Both the position numbers and the translations under genes were made by a program. Positions 8,097 to 17,159 of a DNA stretch of 64,000 nt are shown here, piece by piece; position 1 is the stretch's first letter, and each line of letters begins with the position of its first letter. The DNA lies in contig VMSX01000020.1 in the NCBI GenBank assembly GCA_013791905.1, positions 62,001 through 126,000 of the forward strand, given 5' to 3'. This DNA is from Rhodocyclaceae bacterium (GTDB taxonomy: Bacteria > Pseudomonadota > Gammaproteobacteria > Burkholderiales > Rhodocyclaceae). The notes beneath the pieces are model-generated. The model did no database searches. It was not told the DNA's origin and saw only the letters and a list, made by a program, of their open reading frames with translations.

Positions 8097-8962
8097 CCCG
8101 CGCCTCCACTCCTGACACGGCCCAGCACCGAACGCAGCGTTTCCTGGATATCGCCGGGGATCAGCACGGTCTTGGCATTGTCCGACGCGGCCAGACGCGA
8201 CATCGCGGCGATGTATTTTTCGCCCAACAGATAGCGCATCGGCATTTCCTGATCGCCGATGGCCGCCGACACGCGGCGGATCGCCTCGGCGCTGGCCTCG
8301 GCCAGCATCACCTGCGCTTCGGCGTCGCGACGCGCCGATTCGAGGCGCGCCTCGGCCTGCAGGATCATCGACTGCTTTTCGCCTTCGGATTTGGTGACCA
8401 TCGCCTTGCGTTCGCGCTCGGCGGCCGCCTGCAACTCCATCGCCTTCTGCATCGATGGCGAGGGCTTGATGTCCTGGATTTCGACCGACTTGACGGTCAG
8501 GCCCCAGTCGATGGCTTCGTCGGCAATCGACTCACGCAAGCGCGCCTTGATCTTGTCGCGGTTGGACAGCGCCTCGTCGAGGTTCATCTCGCCGACGATG
8601 GAGCGCAGCGTCGTCATGATCATGTTGCGGATCGCTTCGGAGAAATCGGTGACGCCATACACCGCCTTGATCGGGTCGGTGACCTTGATGAAGGCAATGG
8701 CGTTGGTGAGGATCACCGCGTTGTCCTTGGTGATGATGTCCTGTTCCTGCACGTCGAGGATGATGTCCTTGGTGACCAGTTTGTAGGCAACCTGGTCGAG
8801 ATAGGGAATGATGATGTTGAGGCCGGGAAACAGCGTGCCGTGATACTTGCCCAAGCGCTCGACGATCCATTCCTGGCCCTGTGGCACGATGCGCACGCCT
8901 TTCGCCAGCGTGATCCCCGCGAAAACCAGCAGTGCAATTACAAAAATCAGCATATCAGTCAT
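8093..8962 (-). CDS. qmcA: SPFH/band 7 (stomatin-like) protein, QmcA type
   Basis: A 289-residue SPFH-domain protein. One N-terminal helix (MLIFVIALLVFAGITLAKG) is followed by the band-7 domain (VPQGQEWIVERLGKYHGTLFPGLNIIIPYLDQV) and a long charged coiled coil (about 185-250, AAAERERKAMVTKSEGEKQSMILQAEARLE). Such proteins oligomerise into rings or cages on the membrane and associate with proteases or ordered lipid regions. It is encoded downstream of an NfeD-like partner with a 4-bp stop/start overlap, the usual arrangement for this family. Confidence 0.92.
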   Translation of the reverse strand: MTDMLIFVIALLVFAGITLAKGVRIVPQGQEWIVERLGKYHGTLFPGLNIIIPYLDQVAYKLVTKDIILDVQEQDIITKDNAVILTNAIAFIKVTDPIKAVYGVTDFSEAIRNMIMTTLRSIVGEMNLDEALSNRDKIKARLRESIADEAIDWGLTVKSVEIQDIKPSPSMQKAMELQAAAERERKAMVTKSEGEKQSMILQAEARLESARRDAEAQVMLAEASAEAIRRVSAAIGDQEMPMRYLLGEKYIAAMSRLAASDNAKTVLIPGDIQETLRSVLGRVRSGGAG

Positions 8963-9405
8963 GCTTCGGCCCTCCCGACCTTGAGAAAACTACCTTCCAC
9001 ATCCAGCACGCGCACCCGCTCGCCACTCTTGATCGCCTCGTCGGCGATGCACTCCCAGACATCCGCACCGAGGATCGGCTTCTGGAAGCGCACCTGCCCC
9101 TTCTCGAACGGCGCGACATTCCTGACCAGCATGCCGACCTCGCCGACCACGTTGGCGTCGGCCATGCCGATGCGCGTCTTGTGCATGTTCGGCTTGAATA
9201 CCTTGAACCAGCCGGCCACCATGGCCACCGAAACCACCAGCCAGAGTGCCAGTTGCGCCGTGGTGCCGATCGCGGCCAAAGCCACTACGGCCGCTACCAC
9301 CAACGCCCCCAGCCCGAACCAGATCACCACGAAGGCCGGCACCACCAGTTCGGCCACGATCAAGGCCAGGCCGCCGACCGCCCAATGCCACCATTCGATT
9401 TCCAT
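8959..9405 (-). CDS. NfeD family membrane protein
   Basis: A 148-residue protein with two to three N-terminal hydrophobic segments (WAVGGLALIVAELVVPAFVVIWFGLGALVVAAVVAL) and a C-terminal OB-fold-like domain of about 60 residues ending in RVRVLDVEGSFLKV. This is the short NfeD type without the ClpP-like protease domain. NfeD and stomatin-like proteins interact, and this gene overlaps qmcA by four bases. It is the first gene of the three-gene unit ending in dgkA. Confidence 0.88.
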   Translation of the reverse strand: MEIEWWHWAVGGLALIVAELVVPAFVVIWFGLGALVVAAVVALAAIGTTAQLALWLVVSVAMVAGWFKVFKPNMHKTRIGMADANVVGEVGMLVRNVAPFEKGQVRFQKPILGADVWECIADEAIKSGERVRVLDVEGSFLKVGRAEA

Positions 9406-9426
9406 TAGCTCTCTCCGAGATTTGGC

Positions 9427-9449
9427 GCCGTCCTGCCAGCGCCGACTTT
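9427..9449 (+). repeat. Dispersed 24-bp repeat, copy 1 (intergenic)
   Basis: The sequence is GCCGTC followed by TGCCAGCGCCGACTTT, one mismatch from the consensus core CGCCAGCGCCGACTTTT. It lies in the 71-bp gap between nfeD and the RNA methyltransferase. Other copies are near 18076, 23599, 23647, 35002, 46190, 52358 and 60225. Confidence 0.75.
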
Positions 9450-9476
9450 CAGTCGCGGCCTATTATCCTTGATTCA

Positions 9477-10259
9477 TCAGCTGCCACCGCGCTGGCGCCT
9501 CATTTCAAACAGGCAGATTGCCGCAGCAGCGGCGACATTGAGGGATTCGCTACCGTCCGCCAGCGGAATCGTGGCGCGCTGCTGCGTGGCGGCCTGCAGT
9601 GCAGGGGCAATTCCAGCACCTTCATTGCCAAACAGCCAGGCAATCGGCGCGCGGAGGTCGATTTCATACAGTGATGTGCCACGATGCGCCGCCGCCGCAA
9701 CCGAACAACCGGGGTAGGCGTGCAAAAATTCGGCCAGATCGACTCGTTCCCAAATCCGCAGCGCGAAATGCACGCCCTGCCCCGCGCGCAACACGCGTGG
9801 CGTCCAAGCGCCGGCACAACCCGTGCCGAGCAACACGTCGTGCACGCCCGCTGCGGCAGCCGTGCGCAACAGCGTGCCGACGTTGCCCGCATCCTGCACG
9901 GCATCGAGCAGCAGGCAGTCACCAACCGGGAGCATTGCGGGCTCGGGCGGAATCGCGATGCGCGCCAGAATGCCGACCGGCGTGGCAAGTTCGCTGATTT
10001 CGTGAAACAGTGTGTCGCGCAGCACGATGGTTTCGACTGCTGCGGCGCGCGCCAGCAGCGCAGCCACTTCGGTCTTGCCGAGCGCACTCTCGCTCACCGC
10101 CAGCAACTCGGGCACACCGGCGTGGTCAAGGTAGGCCGTCAACAAGTGCGGTCCTTCGATCACCGTATGCCCGGAATCGCGTTGCAACCGGTGGTCATGT
10201 GCGAGGGTGCGTAAAGCCTTGAAGCCCGGATTGTCACGCGAGGCGATGGACTTCATCAC
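9477..10259 (-). CDS. TrmH/SpoU-family RNA 2'-O-methyltransferase
   Basis: A 260-residue SPOUT methyltransferase. The N-terminal ~100 residues form the L30e-like substrate-binding domain (IEGPHLLTAYLDHAGVPELLAVSES). The SPOUT domain shows motif 1 NVGTLLRTAAAAGVHDVLL, motif 2 WLFGNEGAGI and motif 3 IPLADGSESLNVAAAAAICLFE, which make the knotted SAM site. It most likely methylates the 2'-OH of an rRNA or tRNA nucleotide; the target position cannot be told from sequence. It lies 4 bp downstream of rnhB on the same strand. Confidence 0.88.
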   Translation of the reverse strand: MMKSIASRDNPGFKALRTLAHDHRLQRDSGHTVIEGPHLLTAYLDHAGVPELLAVSESALGKTEVAALLARAAAVETIVLRDTLFHEISELATPVGILARIAIPPEPAMLPVGDCLLLDAVQDAGNVGTLLRTAAAAGVHDVLLGTGCAGAWTPRVLRAGQGVHFALRIWERVDLAEFLHAYPGCSVAAAAHRGTSLYEIDLRAPIAWLFGNEGAGIAPALQAATQQRATIPLADGSESLNVAAAAAICLFEMRRQRGGS

Positions 10260-10263
10260 CGTT

Positions 10264-10821
10264 TCACTTCAGCACATCCCTGACCGGAGCAAAGCTGCGC
10301 CGGTGGTGGGGCGTGGCACCATGGATACGCAGAGCTGTCAGGTGCAGCGCCGTGCCGTAACCTTTGTGGCGATCAAAACCATATTGTGGATAGCGCTCGT
10401 GCAGCACCAGCAGACCGGCATCGCGCGTTGTCTTCGCCAGGATGGAGGCCGCCGAGATCGCGGCCACCGTGGCATCGCCACCGATGATGGCCCGTGCCGG
10501 CATGGCCAGGACGGGACATCGATTGCCATCGATCAACGCTTCGACAGGCTGCAAGATCAAACCGCCCACGGCGCGCTGCATCGCCAATAATGTTGCCTGC
10601 AGGATATTGAGGGCGTCGATTTCCTCGACGCTGGCCTCGGCAACGGCCCAGGCCAGTGCTTTCTCGCGAATTTCGCTGGCCAGTCGTTCCCGCCGTGCAG
10701 CAGATAGTTTCTTGGAATCAGCCAGGCCAACAATCGGCCGCGCCGGATCAAGAATCACCGCTGCCGCGACCACCGGACCAGCCAGCGGTCCACGACCGGC
10801 TTCATCGACGCCGCAGATCAT
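10264..10821 (-). CDS. rnhB: Ribonuclease HII
   Basis: A 185-residue RNase HII, which cleaves RNA in RNA-DNA hybrids and removes misincorporated ribonucleotides. [22 protein letters not shown] carries the first catalytic Asp/Glu pair; [13 protein letters not shown] and the later SILAKTTRD and GYGTALHL complete the active site. The start at 10821 is set by the conserved N-terminus. The ATG overlaps the lpxB stop by four bases, the standard lpxB-rnhB linkage. Confidence 0.96.
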   Translation of the reverse strand: MICGVDEAGRGPLAGPVVAAAVILDPARPIVGLADSKKLSAARRERLASEIREKALAWAVAEASVEEIDALNILQATLLAMQRAVGGLILQPVEALIDGNRCPVLAMPARAIIGGDATVAAISAASILAKTTRDAGLLVLHERYPQYGFDRHKGYGTALHLTALRIHGATPHHRRSFAPVRDVLK

Positions 10822-11966
10822 TGGGGCAACAGCGACAGAATTGCGCCAGCAGCCTTTTCGGCAGTGTTCTGCCGCAACTGGCGGTGCATGTCGGTAAATA
10901 AATGCGTCAGGCGCTTTCTGACCTCGGTGTCCACCACCAGATTGCCGAGCGCCTGCGCAAGATTTTCCGGGGTGGCATCGTCCTGCAGGAATTCCGGCAC
11001 GACAAAACTGCCGGCGAGAATGTTGGGGAGGCCAACCCACGGCTGGTAATGCATGCGCTTCATCAACCACCACGACCAGGGCGACATGCGATATGTGATC
11101 ACCATCGGCGTTTTCAGCAAGGCCGCTTCGAGGGTTGCCGTGCCACTCGCCACCAGAGCGGCGTCACAAGCCGCAAAGGCATCCTGAGCATGGCCGAAGA
11201 GGAGCTTGATCGGCAACTCCTGCGCACCTTGGGCCCAGATTTCGTTTTCAAAATTATTGCGCGTCTCGCGCGAAACCAGCGGCACGAGAAAAAGCGCATC
11301 AGGAAAGCGCGCGCGCAGCATGCCCGCCGTTTTAATAAACAGTGCCGCCATGAAGCGCACTTCCGACTGGCGGCTGCCCGGCAGCAGGGCAAATACCGGA
11401 GTGGCACTGGACGGCAGACCAAGCCGCTCACGCGCCTCACTGCGACTGACCTCCAGCGGCAACACATCCGCCAGCGGATGACCAACATAGGTCACTGACA
11501 AATCGGTTTTTTCGTACAACGGCGGCTCAAAGGGAAACAATGCCAGCAGATGATTGACCGACTGCGCAATGCGCCGCACCCGACCGCCGCGCCAAGCCCA
11601 GACCGATGGACTGACATAATGCACCGTAGGAATGCCGGCGCGTTTGAGGCGCTTTTCCAGCCAGAGATTGAAATCCGGAGCATCGACACCGATGAAGACA
11701 TCCGGTTTTTCTGCCAGCAGCCGTTTCAGCAGCGCGCGCCGCACGCTGGTGATTTTGCGGTAATGCCGCAGCACTTCGGCATAGCCGCGCACTGCCAGGG
11801 TTTCCGCCGGCCACCAGGCATTGAAACCGGCACGTTGCATCTTCGGCCCGCCAATGCCGCAAAACTCGGCGTTGGGAAGACGGCGCTTGAGCGCATCGAT
11901 CAGATGCGCGGCCAGCAGGTCACCCGAGGCCTCGCCAGCCACCAGGGCAATACGGAGGGGAGACAT
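10818..11966 (-). CDS. lpxB: Lipid-A-disaccharide synthase
   Basis: A 382-residue GT19 glycosyltransferase joining UDP-2,3-diacylglucosamine and lipid X to form the lipid A disaccharide at the inner membrane. The start [19 protein letters not shown] is diagnostic, followed by [31 protein letters not shown] and the sugar-nucleotide segment [21 protein letters not shown]. It abuts lpxA directly, with no spacer between the lpxA stop and the lpxB ATG. Confidence 0.97.
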   Translation of the reverse strand: MSPLRIALVAGEASGDLLAAHLIDALKRRLPNAEFCGIGGPKMQRAGFNAWWPAETLAVRGYAEVLRHYRKITSVRRALLKRLLAEKPDVFIGVDAPDFNLWLEKRLKRAGIPTVHYVSPSVWAWRGGRVRRIAQSVNHLLALFPFEPPLYEKTDLSVTYVGHPLADVLPLEVSRSEARERLGLPSSATPVFALLPGSRQSEVRFMAALFIKTAGMLRARFPDALFLVPLVSRETRNNFENEIWAQGAQELPIKLLFGHAQDAFAACDAALVASGTATLEAALLKTPMVITYRMSPWSWWLMKRMHYQPWVGLPNILAGSFVVPEFLQDDATPENLAQALGNLVVDTEVRKRLTHLFTDMHRQLRQNTAEKAAGAILSLLPQ

Positions 11967-12746
11967 TTAACGAATGATGCCGCGGCCGGGTACTGCCAGA
12001 AAATCGGCCAATGGCGCCAGCGCGGCCTCTTCAGGCACTGCAGCAGCAATCGCTGCGCTGGCCTCGTCAAGCTTGAGTCCGCTGCGATAGAGCGTCTTGT
12101 AGGCACGCCGCAAGGCCGCAAGCGCTGCGGGCGAAAAACCGCGCCGCTTCAGCCCTTCGCTGTTGATGCCGTGCGGCGCAGACGGATTGCCGGCGGCCGT
12201 CACATAAGGGGGGATGTCCTGCAACAAGATCGTGCCCATCGCGGTGAGGCAATGGGCACCGATACGCACAAATTGATGCACGACGGTAAAGCCGCCGAGA
12301 ATCGCCCAATCACCGATATGTACGTGACCGGCCAGTTGCGCGTTATTGGCGAAGATGGTGTGGTCGCCCACCTGGCAGTCATGCGCCAAGTGCACGTAGG
12401 CCATGATCCAGTTGTCATTGCCGACACGAGTCACCCCGGCATCCTGTGCCGTACCGCGATTGAAGGTACAGAATTCACGGATGGTATTGCGATCGCCGAT
12501 TTCAAGCCGGGTCGGCTCGCCGGCATACTTTTTATCCTGCGGCGCTTCGCCGATCGATGAAAACTGGAAAATGCGGTTATCACGGCCGATGCGGGTCGGA
12601 CCATTGATGACAACGTGCGGGCCGATCCAGGTGCCGTCACCGATGTCAACTTCGGCGCCAATCACCGCATAAGCACCCACGCTGACATTTTCGCCCAGCC
12701 GCGCAGTGGGGTCGATTAGTGCAGTCGGGTGAATGGCTCCGGACAT
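11967..12746 (-). CDS. lpxA: UDP-N-acetylglucosamine acyltransferase
   Basis: A 259-residue trimeric left-handed beta-helix acyltransferase catalysing the first step of lipid A synthesis. Hexapeptide repeats run from [20 protein letters not shown] through roughly residue 190, with the catalytic His in the [20 protein letters not shown] segment and the [21 protein letters not shown] stretch. The C-terminal helical domain contains [29 protein letters not shown]. It sits 1 bp after fabZ, the conserved order. Confidence 0.97.
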   Translation of the reverse strand: MSGAIHPTALIDPTARLGENVSVGAYAVIGAEVDIGDGTWIGPHVVINGPTRIGRDNRIFQFSSIGEAPQDKKYAGEPTRLEIGDRNTIREFCTFNRGTAQDAGVTRVGNDNWIMAYVHLAHDCQVGDHTIFANNAQLAGHVHIGDWAILGGFTVVHQFVRIGAHCLTAMGTILLQDIPPYVTAAGNPSAPHGINSEGLKRRGFSPAALAALRRAYKTLYRSGLKLDEASAAIAAAVPEEAALAPLADFLAVPGRGIIR

Positions 12747-12747
12747 T

Positions 12748-13197
12748 TCAATTATCCAATTTGCGCACTGTGCACATCAACTGGGCTTCGGCAGCAATCA
12801 GACCGTCCACTTTGGCCTGCGCCGAGAATTTCCAGATGCCACGCTTGTTGGCGGTAACGGAAACCTCAAGGATCAGTTGGTCACCCGGGCTGACCGGCCG
12901 CTTGAAACGGGCACTGTCGATACCGACAAAATAATAAACGGACTTGTCGTCCGGCTTGCCACCCAGGCTCTTGAACGAAAGAATCGCCGCCGCCTGAGCC
13001 ATTGCCTCGATCACCAGGACGCCCGGCATCACCGGATGATGTGGATAGTGCCCGGGGAAGAATGGCTCGTTCATGCTGACATTCTTGAGCGCGGTGATGC
13101 GCTCGCCCGGCACGACATCCAGTACGCGGTCAACCAGCAGGAAAGGATAGCGGTGCGGCAAGTGTTGGAGAATTTCGTGGATGTCCATGGTGGTCAT
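12748..13197 (-). CDS. fabZ: 3-hydroxyacyl-ACP dehydratase FabZ
   Basis: A 149-residue hot-dog fold dehydratase of fatty acid elongation. The N-terminus [22 protein letters not shown], the active-site loop [23 protein letters not shown] (catalytic His, with the Glu in helix 3) and the [12 protein letters not shown] stretch are typical. The start at 13197 has AGGAG seven bases upstream. An in-frame ATG 15 codons earlier lacks conservation. It links fatty acid and lipid A precursor supply by sitting in the lpx cluster. Confidence 0.96.
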   Translation of the reverse strand: MTTMDIHEILQHLPHRYPFLLVDRVLDVVPGERITALKNVSMNEPFFPGHYPHHPVMPGVLVIEAMAQAAAILSFKSLGGKPDDKSVYYFVGIDSARFKRPVSPGDQLILEVSVTANKRGIWKFSAQAKVDGLIAAEAQLMCTVRKLDN

Positions 13198-13231
13198 GTT
13201 TTTGACTCCTGAAGGGCCGTCCCGAAGGAGT

Positions 13232-13289
13232 TCATGTGACAAATGAGGCCCCCCGTGGGGGCAGCGAGTGTAGTGAGCGTGGGGGCCAT
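13232..13289. repeat. GC-rich inverted-repeat spacer between lpxD and fabZ
   Basis: The 92-bp gap holds GGCCCCCC followed by CGTGGGGGC and, about 30 bases on, GGGGGCC, able to fold into a strong hairpin. It includes AGCGAGTGTAGTGAGCG, itself an imperfect palindrome. Similar GC-rich spacer sequence recurs at 33580-33655. No T-run follows on either strand, so this is not a convincing terminator; it may be a REP-like element. Confidence 0.45.
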
Positions 13290-14318
13290 TTATTTCTCCG
13301 GTTCGATTGCGGTCAGGCGTTTTTCGAGGGCGCGTATTCTATCGGCCAGCGCGTCCAGATGGCGCAGGCGTGAAAAGTTCTTCAACCAATCTGCGTGAGC
13401 CATGAAGGGCACCGTGCCAGTGTAGGTACCTGGCACCGTGATCGACTTGCCGACCAGAGTGCCGGAAGAAACATTGACACCATCCGCCAGTGACAGGTGA
13501 CCGAGGATATTCGCCGCACCGCCCACCGTACAGCCAGCACCGATTATCGCGCTGCCAGCGACACCGGTGCAACCGGCCATGGCCGTATTGGCGCCAATAT
13601 GGACGTTATGGGCAACCTGGATCTGATTATCAAGCTTGACGCCATCGCCGATGATCGTGTCCTCCAGCGCACCCCTGTCGATTGTGGTATTCGCACCGAT
13701 TTCGACATCGTCACCGATCACCACACGTCCGGTCTGGGCGATCTTCACCCATTTACCATCCGGTGCACGCGCGAAACCAAAGCCATCGGCACCGATCACG
13801 ACACCCGAATGAATGATGGCCCGGCAGCCGATCCGACAACTGGCATAGACAGTGACGCCCGGATAAAGCTGGCAGTCTGCACCGATCCGCACTCCAGCGC
13901 CAATCCGGCATTGCGCACCAATCACGACATTTTCCCCTAGCACCACATCCGGGCCGATCCAGACCTGCGGGCCGACGCTAACGCTGGTCGGGATATCCGA
14001 CTCAACCACTGCGGAGGGGTGAATGCCTGTGAGGGGGCGCGGTCCCTCGGCCAACCATTGAGAAAGGTGGGCGAAATAAAGGTAGGGATGGGGGGTGACA
14101 ATGGCAGCAACCGGGCACTGATCGGCCATTTCTGGCGAAAGGATGACTGCGGCAGCACGGGTCGCCGCCAGCTGTCCGCGATACTTCGAATTCGCCAGGA
14201 AACTCAGCTGCCCCGCTGTCGCCGTCTCAAGCGACGCCAGCCCCGTGATGGCAATCGACTCGTCTCCACGCAGATCGCCGCCAAAGCGGGCGACGATCTC
14301 ATCAAGGCGCCGGGTCAC
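13290..14318 (-). CDS. lpxD: UDP-3-O-(3-hydroxyacyl)glucosamine N-acyltransferase
   Basis: A 342-residue left-handed beta-helix N-acyltransferase, third step of lipid A synthesis. The N-terminal uridine-binding domain (1-~100) includes [24 protein letters not shown]. The hexapeptide region holds the catalytic His in [16 protein letters not shown] and continues through [24 protein letters not shown]. The C-terminal helix ends near [12 protein letters not shown]. The start appears to be a GTG at 14318. It is 15 bp downstream of skp. Confidence 0.96.
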   Translation of the reverse strand: MTRRLDEIVARFGGDLRGDESIAITGLASLETATAGQLSFLANSKYRGQLAATRAAAVILSPEMADQCPVAAIVTPHPYLYFAHLSQWLAEGPRPLTGIHPSAVVESDIPTSVSVGPQVWIGPDVVLGENVVIGAQCRIGAGVRIGADCQLYPGVTVYASCRIGCRAIIHSGVVIGADGFGFARAPDGKWVKIAQTGRVVIGDDVEIGANTTIDRGALEDTIIGDGVKLDNQIQVAHNVHIGANTAMAGCTGVAGSAIIGAGCTVGGAANILGHLSLADGVNVSSGTLVGKSITVPGTYTGTVPFMAHADWLKNFSRLRHLDALADRIRALEKRLTAIEPEK

Positions 14319-14333
14319 GTCACACAGACAATC

Positions 14334-14843
14334 TTACTTGGCGGCAGCGCCGTCGCCCAATGCCTTGATCACCTTTTCGGTGATGTCGATGCGCGGGCTG
14401 AAGTAGACGGCCTCCTGCACGATCAGATCGAACTTCTCGGCCTCGGCGATCTGACGGATGACCTTGTTGGCGCGCTCGAAGATCGCCGCCATTTCCTCGT
14501 TCTGGCGCAGATTCAAGTCCTCGCGGAACTCGCGCTGCTTGCGCTGAAAATCGCGATTGAGGTCATTGAAATCACGCTCCTTGTTGCGCCGTTCGCTCTC
14601 GGCCATGGTAACCGCGTTTTTTTCCATGGCCTCCTGCATTGACTGCAACTGTTTGGACACTTTCTGCAGTTCCTGGTCGCGCTTTTCAAACTCTTTCTCA
14701 ATCTTCTTCTTCGCTCTTACCGCTTGTGGCGATTCGTTCACGACACGCTGGCCGTTGACGAAACCCAATTTGACTTCAGCCAGTGCCGGCGCCACGGCAA
14801 GCGCCAATAAAACGGGAACCAAGGCTTTGAATAAATGTTTCAT
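14334..14843 (-). CDS. skp: Periplasmic chaperone Skp/OmpH
   Basis: A signal peptide (MKHLFKALVPVLLALAVAPALAEV) is followed by the short beta-strand LGFVNGQRVVNESPQAVRA and a long, very charged helical region (about 45-135) that forms the tentacles of the trimeric Skp jellyfish. The C-terminal strand is FDLIVQEAVYFSPRIDITEKVIKAL. Skp holds unfolded outer-membrane proteins for BamA, encoded directly upstream. Two tandem ATGs occur; the second at 14843 has better spacing from AGGAG. Confidence 0.94.
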   Translation of the reverse strand: MKHLFKALVPVLLALAVAPALAEVKLGFVNGQRVVNESPQAVRAKKKIEKEFEKRDQELQKVSKQLQSMQEAMEKNAVTMAESERRNKERDFNDLNRDFQRKQREFREDLNLRQNEEMAAIFERANKVIRQIAEAEKFDLIVQEAVYFSPRIDITEKVIKALGDGAAAK

Positions 14844-14856
14844 CATCTCTCCTGCT

Positions 14857-17148
14857 TCAGAATAGAGTGCCCATCTGGAACTGTAGGCGTTGCGTCTTGT
14901 CGCCATCCTTCTTGTTGAGCGGTTGGGCGAGGCTGAACTTGAGCGGGCCCAGCGGCGACGTCCAGGCCAGCGACAGGCCGGTGCTGTAGCGCAGTTCGCC
15001 GATGTCGAGTTTATCGCCTACGCCATAGACCTGACCTGCATCGACAAAAGCCCCCAAGCGTAGCGACTTATCCTGTCCGCCACCCGGCATCGGGAAAAGA
15101 AACTCGGCATTTGCCAGCACCCGGCGATCACCACCTACCCGGTCGCCCGTCGCAAAATCGACGGGGCCGAGCGAACCAGCCTGGTAACCGCGCACCGAGC
15201 CGACGCCGCCCGTATAGTAGTATTTGTAGAAAGGCAGCGGGCGGCCGCCCATGCCGTCGGCAAGCCCGAACTCACCATTCAACATCAGGCTGTATTCCCG
15301 GCCAATCGGGATATAGCGCTGGTACTGAAGATTGGTCCGGTAGTAACGCAGCGTGCCACCCAAGGCCAATTCGCCACCAATACGCGCCACATGACCCTTC
15401 ATCGGGTAAATGCGGCTGTCCAAGGTATCTTTCGCCCACCCCAGCGAGGCGATCGGACCCGAGAACTGGTCACCGTACTGAGTGAGGAAATCTTTGAAGC
15501 GCTGCGGCGTGTAGTCGGTCAGCTTGATCTGGGTGGAGTCGAACGCCAGGCCGAAGTTGATGGTGTCATCCTCACCGATCGGAATGCCGTAACGCACCCC
15601 GCCACCCAGCGACTTGGTACCGTAGCTGGCCACGGTCAGGGATGAAGTATTCGTATCGCGCATGTACACATCGAAACCGCGGCTGACGCCATCGACCGTG
15701 TAAAAGGGATCGGTGTAGGAAAACGAATACAGCGTATTGATCTTGCTGGTATTGAAGCCGACACCGACATGCTTGCCGCTGCCGAACAGGTTTTGCTGCT
15801 GTATCGAACCGGAAAACACCAGGCCTTCCGAACTGGACAAGCCGGCGCCCAGCATCAGGTTGCCGGTGGGCTTCTCCTTGACCGCGATGTTGAGGTCGAC
15901 CTGGTCGGTGGTACCCGGCACGGCGGGCGTTTCGACCGTCACTTCATCGAAATATCCCAGCCGGTCGACGCGGGTGCGCGACTTGTTGATTTTCTCGCCG
16001 TCATACCAAGCGGATTCCATCTGGCGCATCTCGCGGCGGATCACCTCGTCACGGGTGCGCGTATTGCCCGCTACCTGAATGCGCCGCACATATACGCGCC
16101 GGCCTGGATCGACGAACAGGGTGAAGGCAACCTGCTTCTTTTCCTTGTCCATCTCGGGGGCGGCGTTCACGTTGGCAAAGGCGTAACCATCATTGGAAAG
16201 GCGCTCGCTAACCGCCTTGATCGTTGCCGTCACCTGCTCACGCGAAAACAGTTTGCCCGGCTGGATCGTCACTAGTTTGAGCAATTCAGCCTCGGGCAGC
16301 AACAATTCGCCGGCCAGTTTGACCGACGACACCGAATACGGCTCACCTTCGCTGATGTTGATGGTGATGTAGATATCTTCCTTGCTGGTCGAGATCGACA
16401 CCTGAGTCGACTCGACATTGAACTCGATGTAGCCACGGTCGAGGTAATACGAACGCAAGGTCTCCAGGTCGCCGGACAGCTTTTGCTTGGAATACTGGTC
16501 ATTCTTTGTGTACCAGGTCAACCAGCCGGGCGTGCGCAAAGAGAAGAGGTTGAGCAGATCCTTCTCCTTGAAGGCCTGGGCGCCAACGATATTGATCTGT
16601 TTGATCGTGGCAATCTCACCTTCATCGACGGCAAAGGTAATGCCGACCCGATTGCGTTCCAGCGGTGTCACCGTGGTAGTGATCTGAGCGGCATAATGGC
16701 CCTTGGACAGATACTGGCGCTTGAGTTCCTGCTCGGCGCGCTCGACCAGCGAGCGGTCGAAAATCCGCGATTCGGCGAGTCCGACTTCACGCAGGCCCTT
16801 GCGCAACTGCTCCTTGTCGAAAGCTTTTACACCCGAAAATTCGAGCGAGGTAATGGCCGGACGCTCTTCAACCAGCACCACGAGCACACCACCCTCGACT
16901 TCCAGGCGCACGTCCTTGAAGAATCCCGTACCGAACAGGGCTTTGATCGCCTCTGCGGCCTTGTCGTCGGTGAGCGTATCGCCCACCTTGACCGGCAGAT
17001 AGCTGAAGACGGTACCCGCCTCGGTGCGCTGAATGCCTTCAACGCGGATATCCCGCACCACGAAGGGTTCAAATGCGACGGCGCTTGATGCCAACAGAGC
17101 CGAGAGCAAACCAGCGAGAAGATTGTGTTTCATACGCAATTTTTGCAT
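14857..17148 (-). CDS. bamA: Outer membrane protein assembly factor BamA
   Basis: A 763-residue Omp85 protein: signal peptide to ~residue 26, five POTRA domains (to ~420; the first starts FVVRDIRVEGIQRTEAGTVFSYLPVKVGD), then a 16-strand barrel containing the L6 lock motif, seen as VRGYQAGSLGP. The C-terminal strand ends FQMGTLF with the terminal Phe. BamA is the core of the outer-membrane protein insertion machine; bamC is elsewhere in this window (35807). Either of two nearby ATGs (17148 or 17133) could be used. Confidence 0.97.
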   Translation of the reverse strand: MQKLRMKHNLLAGLLSALLASSAVAFEPFVVRDIRVEGIQRTEAGTVFSYLPVKVGDTLTDDKAAEAIKALFGTGFFKDVRLEVEGGVLVVLVEERPAITSLEFSGVKAFDKEQLRKGLREVGLAESRIFDRSLVERAEQELKRQYLSKGHYAAQITTTVTPLERNRVGITFAVDEGEIATIKQINIVGAQAFKEKDLLNLFSLRTPGWLTWYTKNDQYSKQKLSGDLETLRSYYLDRGYIEFNVESTQVSISTSKEDIYITINISEGEPYSVSSVKLAGELLLPEAELLKLVTIQPGKLFSREQVTATIKAVSERLSNDGYAFANVNAAPEMDKEKKQVAFTLFVDPGRRVYVRRIQVAGNTRTRDEVIRREMRQMESAWYDGEKINKSRTRVDRLGYFDEVTVETPAVPGTTDQVDLNIAVKEKPTGNLMLGAGLSSSEGLVFSGSIQQQNLFGSGKHVGVGFNTSKINTLYSFSYTDPFYTVDGVSRGFDVYMRDTNTSSLTVASYGTKSLGGGVRYGIPIGEDDTINFGLAFDSTQIKLTDYTPQRFKDFLTQYGDQFSGPIASLGWAKDTLDSRIYPMKGHVARIGGELALGGTLRYYRTNLQYQRYIPIGREYSLMLNGEFGLADGMGGRPLPFYKYYYTGGVGSVRGYQAGSLGPVDFATGDRVGGDRRVLANAEFLFPMPGGGQDKSLRLGAFVDAGQVYGVGDKLDIGELRYSTGLSLAWTSPLGPLKFSLAQPLNKKDGDKTQRLQFQMGTLF

Positions 17149-17159
17149 CAGTCAGAAAC